DNA from: CAVRXQ01 sp963838845
GTDB lineage: Bacteria > Actinomycetota > Acidimicrobiia > Acidimicrobiales > Bog-793
NCBI GenBank assembly: GCA_963838845.1
Contig: CAWISR010000002.1
Span: 930,001 to 994,000 of the forward strand
Length of the DNA: 64,000 bases
Reading direction: 5' to 3'
In this document: positions 51,003-60,176 of the stretch, piece after piece
How the letters are laid out: each line of letters begins with the position of its first letter
Numbering within the stretch: the stretch's first letter is position 1
The notes under the pieces: generated by a model
Databases searched by the model: none
What the model was told of the DNA's origin: nothing
Seen by the model: the letters and a program-made list of their open reading frames with translations, nothing else
Made by a program: the position numbers and the translations under genes

Positions 51003-52092
51003 CCCCGCGTCGCGACGTCGAGATCGAGTCGAAGTCACCGGCGCGCGTCGTCGCGCGCGAGCCCGTGGACGAACCGGAAGAGGCCCTCGAGGCAGGGCTG
51101 CGGCCGCGGCGGCTGTCGGAGTTCGTCGGACAGGCCCGCGTGAAAGAGCACCTGATGATCGTGCTCGAAGCGGCGCGCCGACGCAGCCAGAGCGTCGACC
51201 ACCTTCTCTTCGCCGGCCCGCCGGGTCTCGGCAAGACGACGCTCGCCGGCATCGTCGCGAACGAGATGGGGGTGGGCCTCCGCGTCACCTCGGGCGCCGC
51301 CCTACAACGCGGTGGCGACCTCGCCGCCATCCTCACCGGTCTGCAGCCGGGCGAGGTCCTGTTCATCGACGAGATCCACCGCATGCAACGACCGGTCGAA
51401 GAAATCCTCTATCCGGCGATGGAGGACTTCCAGATCGACATCGTGATCGGCAAGGGACCGACGGCGCGCTCGGTGCGCCTCGATCTCCCTGCGTTCACCT
51501 TGGTCGGCGCGACGACGCGCACCGGCCTCGTCACCGGACCGTTGCGGGATCGATTCGGCTTCGTCGCCCGTCTCGAGCACTACGCGCCCGACGAACTCGA
51601 CGAGATCGTGCGGCGCACCGCGCACGTGCTCGATGTCGACTGCACCCCGGAAGGCGCCCAGGAGATCGCACGCGTCGCGCCCGGGGGACGCCGCGGCTCG
51701 CGATCCGCCTGTTGCGCCGCGTGCGGGACTTCGTCGAGGTGCGCGGCCTCGGCGCGATCGACTTCACGGCGGCGCGCGAAGGCTGCGAACTCTTCGGCGT
51801 CGATGAGCGCGGGCTCGACCGGCTCGACCGCCAGATCCTCGAGGCGCTGTGCGTGCGCTTTTCCGGCCAAGCCGTCGGACTCCAGACACTCGCATTCAGC
51901 GTCGGCGAGGAGCCCGAGACGGTCGAAGATGTCTACGAGCCCTACCTGCTCCAGCAGGGGTTCTTGACGCGAACCCCGCGCGGACGGGTTGCCGGGCCGG
52001 CGGCGTGGGACCATCTCGGAATACCGAGACCACACGGCGCCTTGTCATCGACGATCAGCGCCGATGAAGCGAGCACGCTCTTCGACGTCTGA
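50999..52092 (+). pseudogene. ruvB: Holliday junction helicase RuvB, frameshifted as read
   Basis: The N-terminal two thirds (to about residue 228) read in one frame: Walker A GPPGLGKTTLAG, Walker B VLFIDEIHRM, sensor GATTRTGLVTGPLRDRFG. After QEIARVA the frame is lost; the expected RGTPRLAIRLLRRVRDFVEV and the winged-helix domain continue one frame over to LFDV. The break is at about 51676-51688, in GTCGCGCCCGGGGGACGCC, where RuvB homology predicts two bases fewer (or one more). The rest is perfectly conserved, so a homopolymer sequencing error is at least as likely as a real mutation. Confidence 0.9.
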
Positions 52093-52182
52093 GCATTTTC
52101 CCATCGGGGGAGGGACAAGACGTCCCAGGTCAGGGACTACGATTCGACCTGCTCAGTTCCCGAGAAAACGGGTGCCAACTCC

Positions 52183-52737
52183 ATGACCTTTGTCCACGTC
52201 CTTCCCGCGCTCCTCGCGCACGTCCACCGCTTTCCCGCGCCGCACGAGTTCGGCATCCTCGCGAAGGCCGCCGCGAAGAAGACATCCAGTAGCAGCGCGT
52301 TCCTTTTCATCTTGCTGATCCTCGCCGTCGGTGCGTTTTTGTTCATGCGACCCCAGCGGCGACGCCGGCAAGAGCAGCAGGCGATGCAGAAGGCCATCTC
52401 GGTCGGCGACGAGGTGATCACGAGCTCGGGGATCGTCGGGACGGTGCGGGCGATGAACGACGACCGGGTGCTCGTCGAGATCGCACCTGGCACGACCGTC
52501 GAGATCGTCCGGCGGGCGGTCGGCCAACGCGTGCCGCAGGCGCCGTCGTTCCCCGATGACGCGATGTCCCAGTCGCCGCAACCGTCCGAATCGGCACCCG
52601 AGCACGACGGCGGATACGCGGCTCCCGGGGCGGGCGCGACGACTTCCGACCAAGCGCCGCCGTCGTTCCCGTCTCCGTCGCCGAAGCCCGACCCAGACGC
52701 CGAGCAGTCCCAGACCGGCGAAGGGAAGAGCGGCTAG
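52183..52737 (+). CDS. yajC: Preprotein translocase accessory subunit YajC
   Basis: A 184-residue protein with one membrane helix (~38-55: SSAFLFILLILAVGAFLFM), then RPQRRRRQEQQAMQKAISVG and DEVITSSGIVGTV, the YajC core. The ~75-residue Pro/Ser/Gln-rich C-terminal tail is longer than usual. It is adjacent to secD with no gap, as expected for the SecDF-YajC complex. Confidence 0.92.
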   Translation: MTFVHVLPALLAHVHRFPAPHEFGILAKAAAKKTSSSSAFLFILLILAVGAFLFMRPQRRRRQEQQAMQKAISVGDEVITSSGIVGTVRAMNDDRVLVEIAPGTTVEIVRRAVGQRVPQAPSFPDDAMSQSPQPSESAPEHDGGYAAPGAGATTSDQAPPSFPSPSPKPDPDAEQSQTGEGKSG

Positions 52738-54243
52738 GTGAGTCGGCAGCGCCTTATCGCCAGCGTCCTGCTGACGACCATCGCCTGTTTCGGGATGCTC
52801 GGCCTCGCGCTCGGGCTCGGCTGGTCGCCGCACCTCGGACTCGACTTGGAGGGCGGGCTCTCGGTGGTCTACGTCCCCGCGCACCCGGTGAAGAAGGCGA
52901 CGCTGCAGAACGTCGCGAACATCATGACGAACCGCGTCGACGCGCTCGGCGTGACGCAGCCGAATATCACGACACAGGGCAACCAGGTCGTCGTCGAGCT
53001 GCCCGGTGTGAAGGATCCGAAGCGAGTCCTCAGCATCATCGGCACGACCGCGCAGCTGTTCTTCCGTCCCGTCATCGCCGGCGCGCCCGACTACACGCCG
53101 CCCGCCGCGAAAAACGGGACGAAGCCGCCCGCCAAGCCCTACGTGACGCCGCCCGCCCCGATCGGCGGTTACCGCTACACCTCCGCGTACTACACCTCGG
53201 CGAGCGGCGGCGAGTTCGCCTGCGGCTCGTACTGCGAGGATCCGGTGTACGCGTCCTACAAGACGACGGCGATCACAAACGACAACCCGAAGAAGATCGT
53301 CATCTTCAACTCGGGCGGCGTCTACGCGCCGCGCCTCGTTCTCGGTCCGTCGAAGGCGACCGGCACGATCATCAGCGGCGCGAACGCCGAGTTGCTGACG
53401 ACGGGTGAGTGGGTCGTGGTCTTCACGTTGACCAGCAAGGGAACGACGGCTTTCAACAAGATCGCGGCTGCCTACTACCACACGCCAGTCGCGAACGACC
53501 TCGACGGTCAGATCGTCTCGGCACCGACGATCAACTCAACGAGCTTCCCCGGGAGCGGGCAGATCTCGGGCAACTTCACCCATTCGTCGGCGAGCGAACT
53601 GGCCCTCGATCTGCGGTACGGCTCGCTGCCCGTGGTCATGAACCCGCTCACGTCGCAGGCGGTCTCACCGAGCCTCGGCAAGTCGTCACTGCACGCGGGA
53701 CTGCTCGCCGGGTTGCTCGGGCTCATCTTGGTGATGGGCTACACCATCTTCTACTACCGCGCACTCGGGATCGTCGTCGTCTTGGGGCTCGTGACGACCG
53801 CCGCCTTTCTCTACGGGTTGATCTCGCTTCTCAGCGTTTCGTCCGTCGGTCTCACCCTCGACCTTTCCGGCGTCGTCGGCCTGATCGTCTCGGTGGGCAT
53901 CACGGTCGACTCCTACATCGTGTACTTCGAAAGGTTAAAGGATGAAGTAAGGGCGGGTCGGTCGATCCGCGCCTCGGTGGACAAGGGGTTCCGCAGCGCC
54001 TACCGCACGATCCTTTCTGCCGACGCGGTGAGCTTCATCGGTGCGCTCGTGCTGTGGCTGTTGTCGATCGGGGCGGTGAAAGGATTCGCCTTCATGCTCG
54101 GGATCTCGACGCTCACCGACGTCGTCACCGCGTACATCTTCACGCGGCCCTTCGTGATCCTTCTCGGGCGGAACCGCGTCATCGCGTCCGCTCGCCACCT
54201 CGGCATCGCCCGCGGGCTTGCGACCCACGCGGAGGCGGTGTGA
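52738..54243 (+). CDS. secD: Protein translocase subunit SecD
   Basis: A 501-residue SecD with an N-terminal helix, LGLDLEGGLSVVY (D1 motif), the large periplasmic P1 domain carrying a Pro/Gly-rich insertion around residues 118-165, and five C-terminal helices with the conserved LLGLILVMGYTIFYYRALG and GITVDSYIVYFERLKDE. It uses the proton gradient to complete export. GTG start directly after the yajC stop. Confidence 0.95.
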   Translation: MSRQRLIASVLLTTIACFGMLGLALGLGWSPHLGLDLEGGLSVVYVPAHPVKKATLQNVANIMTNRVDALGVTQPNITTQGNQVVVELPGVKDPKRVLSIIGTTAQLFFRPVIAGAPDYTPPAAKNGTKPPAKPYVTPPAPIGGYRYTSAYYTSASGGEFACGSYCEDPVYASYKTTAITNDNPKKIVIFNSGGVYAPRLVLGPSKATGTIISGANAELLTTGEWVVVFTLTSKGTTAFNKIAAAYYHTPVANDLDGQIVSAPTINSTSFPGSGQISGNFTHSSASELALDLRYGSLPVVMNPLTSQAVSPSLGKSSLHAGLLAGLLGLILVMGYTIFYYRALGIVVVLGLVTTAAFLYGLISLLSVSSVGLTLDLSGVVGLIVSVGITVDSYIVYFERLKDEVRAGRSIRASVDKGFRSAYRTILSADAVSFIGALVLWLLSIGAVKGFAFMLGISTLTDVVTAYIFTRPFVILLGRNRVIASARHLGIARGLATHAEAV

Positions 54244-55748
54244 GCCCCGATCGGATCCGCCCCGGCGCCGCCGCCGGTCGCGGCGAACCGACGGACGCGG
54301 AGACTCCCGAGAAAGAGGCGGCCGTCGAAGAAGCGGGCGGTGTCGAAGAGGACGAGCCGATCGAAGAGGACGTTGAAAGCGAGCCAGAGACCGAAGCGAG
54401 CCCCGAGCCGCAAACCGCGCCCGTCGTCGGACCCGCCGAGTTCTCGGGTGAGCTCCCGGAAGCCATCACGACGAACGGTGAGGGAGGAGACGGCGCATCG
54501 CAGCGGCCGCCGCGTCGCCACGGCGTGCTGCGCCGCTTGTACTTCGGCGAAACCCGCTACGACTTCGTCCGTCGCCGGCGCTATTGGTTCGCCTTCTCGC
54601 TGGCGATCATCGCCGCCGGGGCGATCTCCCTTGCGACGAGGGGCCTGAACCTCGACATCGAGTTCGTCGGCGGTACCGCCTGGACGGTGCAGACGAGCAC
54701 CGTTTCGGTCACACAGGCGCGCAATGCCCTCGCTCCGGTCGGGCTCTCGGGAGCGACGATCACCCGCCTCGGCTCGCCACCAAAGACGCTCGAGGTCGAA
54801 GCGAAGCTCCCTAAGGGCCAGTCCATCGCGAAGTCGAACTCGGTCGCGACAAAGGTCAGCGACATCTTGGGGCGGCTCGCGCACGTGAACCCCGCCAACA
54901 TCTCGGTCGAACAGGTCGGCCCGGCGTGGGGGAGCTCGATTACGAACAAGGCGGTCGAAGCACTGATCGTCTTCTTCGTCTTGGTGAGCCTCTATATCTC
55001 ATTGTTCTTCGAATGGCGGATGGCGCTCGCCGCGATCCTCGCGATGGTGCACGACATCCTCGTTACGGTCGGCATCTACTCGCTCACCGGATTTGATGTC
55101 ACACCGGACAGCGTCGTCGCATTCCTCACGATCATCGGCTACTCGCTCTACGACACGATCGTCGTCTTCGACCGCGTGCGTGATAACGCTCGCCACCTCG
55201 CGAACCGCGATCGCATGAACCTGTCGGACCTCATCAACCTGTCGATGAATCAGACGCTCGCCCGTTCGCTGAACACGTCGCTCGTCGCGATCTTGCCGAT
55301 CCTGTCGGTGCTCGTGCTCGGCGCGCAGGTTCTCGGCGCGACGACACTTGAATACTTCGGTCTCGCGCTGACGATCGGCCTCACGACGGGGGCGTACTCG
55401 TCGATCTTCATCGCCTCGCCGCTCGTCGCAGTGATGAAAGAGCATGAGCCCCGTTACCGGCAGCTCTCCGAGCGGCTCCGTAGCCGCGGCATCGACAAGG
55501 TGCTGTTGAGCCCGGTCGCCGTCGCGACGGGTGCGCTCTCCCAAGAGACCTACGCGCCGACGCGCCAGGCCGCGACGCAGCGCGCGGTGGGACGGCGCGA
55601 GCGCAGCGGCCCGATTCGACCGGGCGCCGCCACGGCGGTCGCGGAGCCCCCGGAAGACACCGCCCCACCGCCATCGCGGCCGCGTCCCCAGACGCGCCCG
55701 CAGCGTGCTCCCGCGGCTCGCCGTCGGCGACGAGGGGGCCGGCGCTGA
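54240..55748 (+). CDS. secF: Protein translocase subunit SecF
   Basis: A 502-residue SecF. Residues 1-95 are an acidic, Pro/Glu-rich cytoplasmic extension (EEAGGVEEDEPIEEDVESEP) not present in most SecF; then a first helix, LNLDIEFVGGTAWTV (SecF D1-like motif), and five helices including FLTIIGYSLYDTIVVFDRVR. The basic C-terminal tail is ~90 residues. GTG overlaps the secD stop. Its stop, TGA, overlaps the proposed CTG start of serS. Confidence 0.94.
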   Translation: MSPDRIRPGAAAGRGEPTDAETPEKEAAVEEAGGVEEDEPIEEDVESEPETEASPEPQTAPVVGPAEFSGELPEAITTNGEGGDGASQRPPRRHGVLRRLYFGETRYDFVRRRRYWFAFSLAIIAAGAISLATRGLNLDIEFVGGTAWTVQTSTVSVTQARNALAPVGLSGATITRLGSPPKTLEVEAKLPKGQSIAKSNSVATKVSDILGRLAHVNPANISVEQVGPAWGSSITNKAVEALIVFFVLVSLYISLFFEWRMALAAILAMVHDILVTVGIYSLTGFDVTPDSVVAFLTIIGYSLYDTIVVFDRVRDNARHLANRDRMNLSDLINLSMNQTLARSLNTSLVAILPILSVLVLGAQVLGATTLEYFGLALTIGLTTGAYSSIFIASPLVAVMKEHEPRYRQLSERLRSRGIDKVLLSPVAVATGALSQETYAPTRQAATQRAVGRRERSGPIRPGAATAVAEPPEDTAPPPSRPRPQTRPQRAPAARRRRRGGRR

Positions 55749-56962
55749 TCGACGTCCGTGAGGCGCGCGCGAACCCGGTCGCCTTCCGCTCGGCCCTCGC
55801 ACGAAAGGGCGCCGACCAGCTCTTCGAGGAATTCCTCGCCGCCGACGAGCACTGGCGCGAACAGACGAAGATCGTCGAGGCCCTGCGGGCGAGAACGCGC
55901 CCGAAGGGTCGCCCCGACCAGGCGGAACTCGTCTTGCTCGCCAAGGCGAAGGAGGACCTGCACGAAGAAGAGGCAAAGCTCGTCCCGATCGCCGAGCGCC
56001 GGGACGGCCTGCTCGCCAGGATCCCGAACCCGCCCGATCCTGCGACGCCCGACGGGACGAGCGACGAAGACGCCGTCGAGGTGCGACGGATCGGCAAGCC
56101 TCGCGAGTTCGACTTCCCCGTCCGCGAGCACCTCGAGCTCGGTACGTTCGCGATGGACAAGGCGGCGCAGCTGTCGGGGTCGCGCTTCGCGTACCGGATG
56201 GGTGACGCGGCGCTCGTCGAACTCGCGCTCTACCGCTTCGCCCTCGACCGCGTCGTCGACCGCGGCTTTATCCCCGTGCTTCCTCCCGTGATCGTGCGGG
56301 AAGAGGCGATGTTCGCGACGGGTTTCCTGCCGACTGAGGAGGCGAACCTCTACCACGTCAAGCCCGACGGGCTGTATCTGACGGGAACCTCGGAGGTGGC
56401 GCTCGCCGGGCTGCACGCCGACGAGATCCTCGACGCCGCTGCTCTGCCGCTTCGCTACGCGGGGTACTCGACGTGCTTCCGGCGTGAATCCGGTGCCGCC
56501 GGGCACGACACGCGGGGAATCTTCCGCGTCCACCAGTTCGACAAGGTGGAGATGTACGTCTTCTGCGCGCCAGAAGACTCCTCGAACGAGCATGAGGCGC
56601 TGCTCGCGATCGAAGAGGAGATCGTCCGCGCGCTCGGGATCGCCTACCGGGTGGTGAACATCGCCGCCGGAGATCTCGGGCCGTCGGCGACGAAGAAGTA
56701 CGACATCGAGGCGTGGATACCCTCCCAGCACCGTTACCGGGAGATCACCTCGTGCTCGAACACGACGGACTACCAGGCGCGCCGGTTGAACACTCGCCTT
56801 CGTGCCGACGAGGAACGCCGCATCGTCCACACCTTGAACGGCACCGCGATGACGGCGCGCTGTCTGATCGCCCTGATGGAGACCTTTCAAGAGCGCGACG
56901 GCACCGTCTCGGTGCCGTCGGCGCTCATCCCTTTCGGGGCGCCGGAGCGGATCTCAACCTGA
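55745..56962 (+). CDS. serS: Seryl-tRNA synthetase, apparent CTG start
   Basis: A 405-residue class II synthetase. The N-terminal coiled-coil arm (~30-95) and the core with motif 2 (STCFRRESGAAGHDTRGIFRVHQFDKVE) and motif 3 (GTAMTARCLIALMETFQ) are complete. No ATG, GTG or TTG lies in this frame before codon 64, which would remove most of the tRNA-binding arm. Homology to the usual MIDxRxxRxNP start places initiation at CTG ATC GAC (55745), six bases after GAGGGGG and overlapping the secF stop as CTGA. I annotate CTG as the initiator; confidence in SerRS identity is much higher than in the start. Confidence 0.9.
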   Translation: MIDVREARANPVAFRSALARKGADQLFEEFLAADEHWREQTKIVEALRARTRPKGRPDQAELVLLAKAKEDLHEEEAKLVPIAERRDGLLARIPNPPDPATPDGTSDEDAVEVRRIGKPREFDFPVREHLELGTFAMDKAAQLSGSRFAYRMGDAALVELALYRFALDRVVDRGFIPVLPPVIVREEAMFATGFLPTEEANLYHVKPDGLYLTGTSEVALAGLHADEILDAAALPLRYAGYSTCFRRESGAAGHDTRGIFRVHQFDKVEMYVFCAPEDSSNEHEALLAIEEEIVRALGIAYRVVNIAAGDLGPSATKKYDIEAWIPSQHRYREITSCSNTTDYQARRLNTRLRADEERRIVHTLNGTAMTARCLIALMETFQERDGTVSVPSALIPFGAPERIST

Positions 56963-58162
56963 ACGGTTTCCCCGCCAGGAGAGGTACAAGAGCCCGCCCT
57001 GAGGAGTGAACGCCGCGCCAACGGTGGTGATCGGACTCACGCCGCCGGTCGATGGATCGACGCTCGCCAAGAAGTTCGCCGGGTACGTCGGAGGCGCCGG
57101 GCACATGGCGGGGGCGCTGTTCGCGCCGCAGGGAGTGGCCGCGACGACCGGTTGGTTCGGCGAAAACGGGCCGGTGATCGTGTCGCTCGCGTCGTTCGTA
57201 GAGTCCGTCGCGTAGAGGCGCCCTGGACCAGACGGCCACGCGGTGTCGTCGACCGCCTGCGTGAGCGACAGCACAGAGAGGCTCTGGTGCCGACCGCCGA
57301 AATCGCGCACGAAGATCTGTTCTTCGTCGCCTTGGCTCGTGAGCATGATGTCGCCACCGAAACGGGCGCCGTGCGGCGCGACCTCGTTCGAGTCGGGGTC
57401 GGTGAGCGCAAGCGTCGTCGTCTTGCCGAACGATGCGCTGTTCGTGTTCGCGACCGTCGCCGTGTCGTCGTCGTAGAAGACGGGGGACACGTTCGCGACG
57501 TCCGTTGTCGGATCGAGCACGACGGAGTACACGGCCGGCGCTCGGGTCGTCGGCGTGCCGGTCGCACCGGGTGCCGAGGCGCTGATCAGGATCTGGCCGC
57601 GGTAGACGGAGATCGCGTCGGTGCCCCCATCGTGGGGCAACGCCTCGTTGTAGGCGTAGTGGACGATCTGTCCTGTCGCGGGGTCGATCGTGTAGAGGCT
57701 CGAATTCGCATCCTCGTTCACCGTCGCGATCACCAAGCCGGTCTGAGGATCCGCGGTCACACCGTCGGTCTTCCCCTGGACGTCCCACTGCGCGACGGGA
57801 TCCCCGTTCGGCAGGAACTCGACGACCGTGCTGTCGAGGTTCCCATCGGCGCTCGCCTGTCCTTGCGGTCCGACGCCGTTTTGAAACCCGGTGAAGATGT
57901 CGCCGCCAAGCCCCGTGATGTCGTCGGGATCGGCCAGGAGCTCGGTCGTCGGCGTGCCGGTTCCATTGGGCGAGAAGGTGTGACTGAGCGTCGAGCCGGA
58001 CAAAATGACGTGCACGGTGAATGCGGTTGGTTGCCCGCCGTGGTGGTGCCATTCGTGTGTGGCTGCGCTTGCGGCTGGCGAATCTGCCGCGAGCGAGGCG
58101 CCAACGGGCACGAGCGCGCTCGCGACAACGGCCGCGAACGTGCGGGAAATGAACCGTCGCAT
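56954..58162 (-). CDS. Secreted protein, probable beta-propeller
   Basis: A 402-residue exported protein. The signal peptide is MRRFISRTFAAVVASALVPV, cleaved near ASA-ATHEW, and GGAGG stands six bases before the ATG. The mature sequence has repeated loop patterns such as LGGDIFTGFQNGVGPQGQAS, QTGLVIATVNEDANSSLYTI, DGGTDAISVYRGQILISASA and FGGDIMLTSQGDEEQIFVRD, resembling NHL/SMP-30-like propellers. A HHH run near the N-terminus might bind metal. No catalytic motif seen. The 3' end overlaps serS by nine bases, convergently. Confidence 0.6.
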   Translation of the reverse strand: MRRFISRTFAAVVASALVPVGASLAADSPAASAATHEWHHHGGQPTAFTVHVILSGSTLSHTFSPNGTGTPTTELLADPDDITGLGGDIFTGFQNGVGPQGQASADGNLDSTVVEFLPNGDPVAQWDVQGKTDGVTADPQTGLVIATVNEDANSSLYTIDPATGQIVHYAYNEALPHDGGTDAISVYRGQILISASAPGATGTPTTRAPAVYSVVLDPTTDVANVSPVFYDDDTATVANTNSASFGKTTTLALTDPDSNEVAPHGARFGGDIMLTSQGDEEQIFVRDFGGRHQSLSVLSLTQAVDDTAWPSGPGRLYATDSTNDASDTITGPFSPNQPVVAATPCGANSAPAMCPAPPTYPANFLASVDPSTGGVSPITTVGAAFTPQGGLLYLSWRGNRSG

Positions 58163-58307
58163 GAGACCTCCGGAGGGAGCACAGCTGTTCGCCTTTTTGC
58201 CTAGCACCGGCGCGCAACGCCAGGATCAGCGCCGAGTGCCAAACAGTTGAAGAGAACCTGAATTCTGCGCGTCAGGCGTGCTGCGAAGCCGTCGCGCTTT
58301 CGTGTCG

Positions 58308-59123
58308 CTAGCGGCGCGTGCGCGCCAGTCCGAACAGCGGTCCAGGACCAGCCCCGAGGACGCCCGCGCTCGACGCGAGGAGCCCCTCTCGGACAAAGGA
58401 CTTCGCGTCCTCGATCGCCGGGAGGACCTCGCGTCCGAGCGCGAGGTTTGCAGCGATCGCCGCCGAGAGGGTGCATCCGGTTCCGTGGACGTTTTGGGTG
58501 TCGACCCACGGTGCGCGCAGCCAGACCACACCACCGTCTCCGACGACGACGGCGTCGGCCGCGTCCCGTCCTTTGCGATGGCCACCTTTCACGACGACGC
58601 CACCGGCGCCCATCGCGCGCAGCTCGCGCGCCGCGCGCTCCATCTCGTCCTCGTCGCGGACGTCGTGTCCGACGAGGACCTCGGCCTCGTCGAGGTTCGG
58701 GGTGACGACGGTCGCGTGCGTGATGAGCTCCAGATAGGCACTGCGAGCGTCGCCCTCGACGAGGGAGGCTCCCGACGCCGCGACCATCACCGGATCAACG
58801 ACGAGGTTCGGCAGTGCCCCCCTCGCCGCCCGGTCGACGACGACGCGCACGACCTCGGCGCTCGCGAGCATGCCGGTCTTCACCGCCGCGACCGGTAGGT
58901 CGTCCAACACCGCGGCGAGTTGGGCGTCGACGAACGCTGGGCTCATCTCCTCGATCGCCCGCACCGAGAGCGTGTTCTGAGCCGTCACCGCCGAGACGAC
59001 AAGCGCGCCGTAGACGCCATAGGCGGAAAAGGCACGCAAGTCGGCGGCGATCCCCGCACCCCCTCCCGAGTCCGTCCCGGCGATCGTCAGCGCAACGGGG
59101 GGGACCCCGTGAGTTGTGCTCAT
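58308..59123 (-). CDS. thiD: Hydroxymethylpyrimidine (phosphate) kinase
   Basis: A 271-residue ribokinase-fold ThiD: ALTIAGTDSGGGAGIAADLR at the N-terminus, VVDPVMVAASGASLV in the middle and NVHGTGCTLSAAIAANLALG with the catalytic anion hole near the end. It phosphorylates HMP and HMP-P. Last gene of the thiO-thiS-thiG-thiD operon, overlapping thiG by four bases (ATGA). No thiE or thiC gene is seen in the window. Confidence 0.94.
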   Translation of the reverse strand: MSTTHGVPPVALTIAGTDSGGGAGIAADLRAFSAYGVYGALVVSAVTAQNTLSVRAIEEMSPAFVDAQLAAVLDDLPVAAVKTGMLASAEVVRVVVDRAARGALPNLVVDPVMVAASGASLVEGDARSAYLELITHATVVTPNLDEAEVLVGHDVRDEDEMERAARELRAMGAGGVVVKGGHRKGRDAADAVVVGDGGVVWLRAPWVDTQNVHGTGCTLSAAIAANLALGREVLPAIEDAKSFVREGLLASSAGVLGAGPGPLFGLARTRR

Positions 59124-59953
59124 TCGGAGTCGCGTTCCTCATCGAAACGGGGGAGGCCTTCGGTCGGCGAGGACGCCGTCGCGAAGTATCGCCGCGGGAT
59201 GCGGCCGGCGCGCCTTGCGAGATAGCCCGCCTCGACGGCGAGCGCGATCGAGCGCGCCATCGCCTCCGGATCGTGCGCGCGGGTGATCGCCGACGCGACG
59301 AGCACGGCGTCGCAGCCGATCTCCATCGCGAAGGCTGCGTCCGAAGCGGTGCCGATGCCGGCGTCGAGGACGACGGGGACCGAGGCTGCCTCCGCGATCA
59401 TCGCGATCGCGTGCGGGTTGCGGATCCCGAGGCCTGAGCCGATCGGCGCGCCGAGCGGCATCACCGCCTGACATCCGACGTCTTCCAGCCGGCGGGCGAG
59501 GATGGGATCATCTCCGCAGTAGGGGAGGACAACGAAGCCCTCTCCGATCAGTTCCTCGGCGGCCGAGAGCAACTCGACTCCGTCTGGGAGCAGGGTTGTC
59601 TCATCGCCGATCACCTCGAGCTTCACCCAATTCGTCTCGAGCGCCTCGCGGGCGAGACGGGCGGTAATCACCGCGTCGCGCGCCGTGTAACAGCCCGCCG
59701 TGTTCGGAAGCACGTGCACACCTGTCGCGCGAACGATGTCGAGAACCGAGCCCTTTTGTTGCGCATCGACGCGGCGCAGGGCGACCGTGACAAGGGCAGT
59801 CCCTGAAGCGACGATCGCCCGCTCCAGGATCTCGAGGTTCGGCGCACCGCCGGTTCCGAAGATCAGCCGCGAACCGAACACCTCGCCGGCGATGACGAAC
59901 TTGTCTTCGTCGCCGCCCCCGCCTTCGATGACGCGCCGTATCGGCCGCTTCAC
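59120..59953 (-). CDS. thiG: Thiazole synthase ThiG
   Basis: A 277-residue TIM-barrel enzyme that makes the thiazole phosphate carboxylate from dehydroglycine, deoxyxylulose phosphate and ThiS thiocarboxylate. LIFGTGGAPNLEILERAI, the catalytic lysine in NWVKLEVIGD, DPILARRLEDVGCQAVMPLG and PVVLDAGIGTASDAAFAMEI are standard. GTG start one base after the thiS stop; upstream in-frame ATG belongs to the thiS region. Confidence 0.95.
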   Translation of the reverse strand: MKRPIRRVIEGGGGDEDKFVIAGEVFGSRLIFGTGGAPNLEILERAIVASGTALVTVALRRVDAQQKGSVLDIVRATGVHVLPNTAGCYTARDAVITARLAREALETNWVKLEVIGDETTLLPDGVELLSAAEELIGEGFVVLPYCGDDPILARRLEDVGCQAVMPLGAPIGSGLGIRNPHAIAMIAEAASVPVVLDAGIGTASDAAFAMEIGCDAVLVASAITRAHDPEAMARSIALAVEAGYLARRAGRIPRRYFATASSPTEGLPRFDEERDSE

Positions 59954-59954
59954 G

Positions 59955-60176
59955 TCAGCCCCCCGGCTGGGCGGCGACGATCTCGACACTGTCGCCGTTT
60001 TCGATCACGCGACTCGCCCACTGCGCGCGCGGCACGACGGCGCCGTTGATGGCGGCGGCACACCCTGCGGAGGTCGTGGTCCATTGGCCGACGAGGACGG
60101 CGAGGGTCGTCGCCCGGGGAAACCGGCGCTCCATATCATTCACCCGCACCTGGACGAGTTCGTTGTCCGTCGGCAT
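59955..60176 (-). CDS. thiS: Sulfur carrier protein ThiS
   Basis: A 73-residue ubiquitin-like protein: MPTDNELVQVRVNDMERRFP, a Val/Ile-rich beta-grasp core and the essential C-terminal Gly-Gly (AAQPGG). The ATG overlaps the thiO stop in TGATG. A 17-codon upstream extension is possible but not ThiS-like. Confidence 0.93.
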   Translation of the reverse strand: MPTDNELVQVRVNDMERRFPRATTLAVLVGQWTTTSAGCAAAINGAVVPRAQWASRVIENGDSVEIVAAQPGG

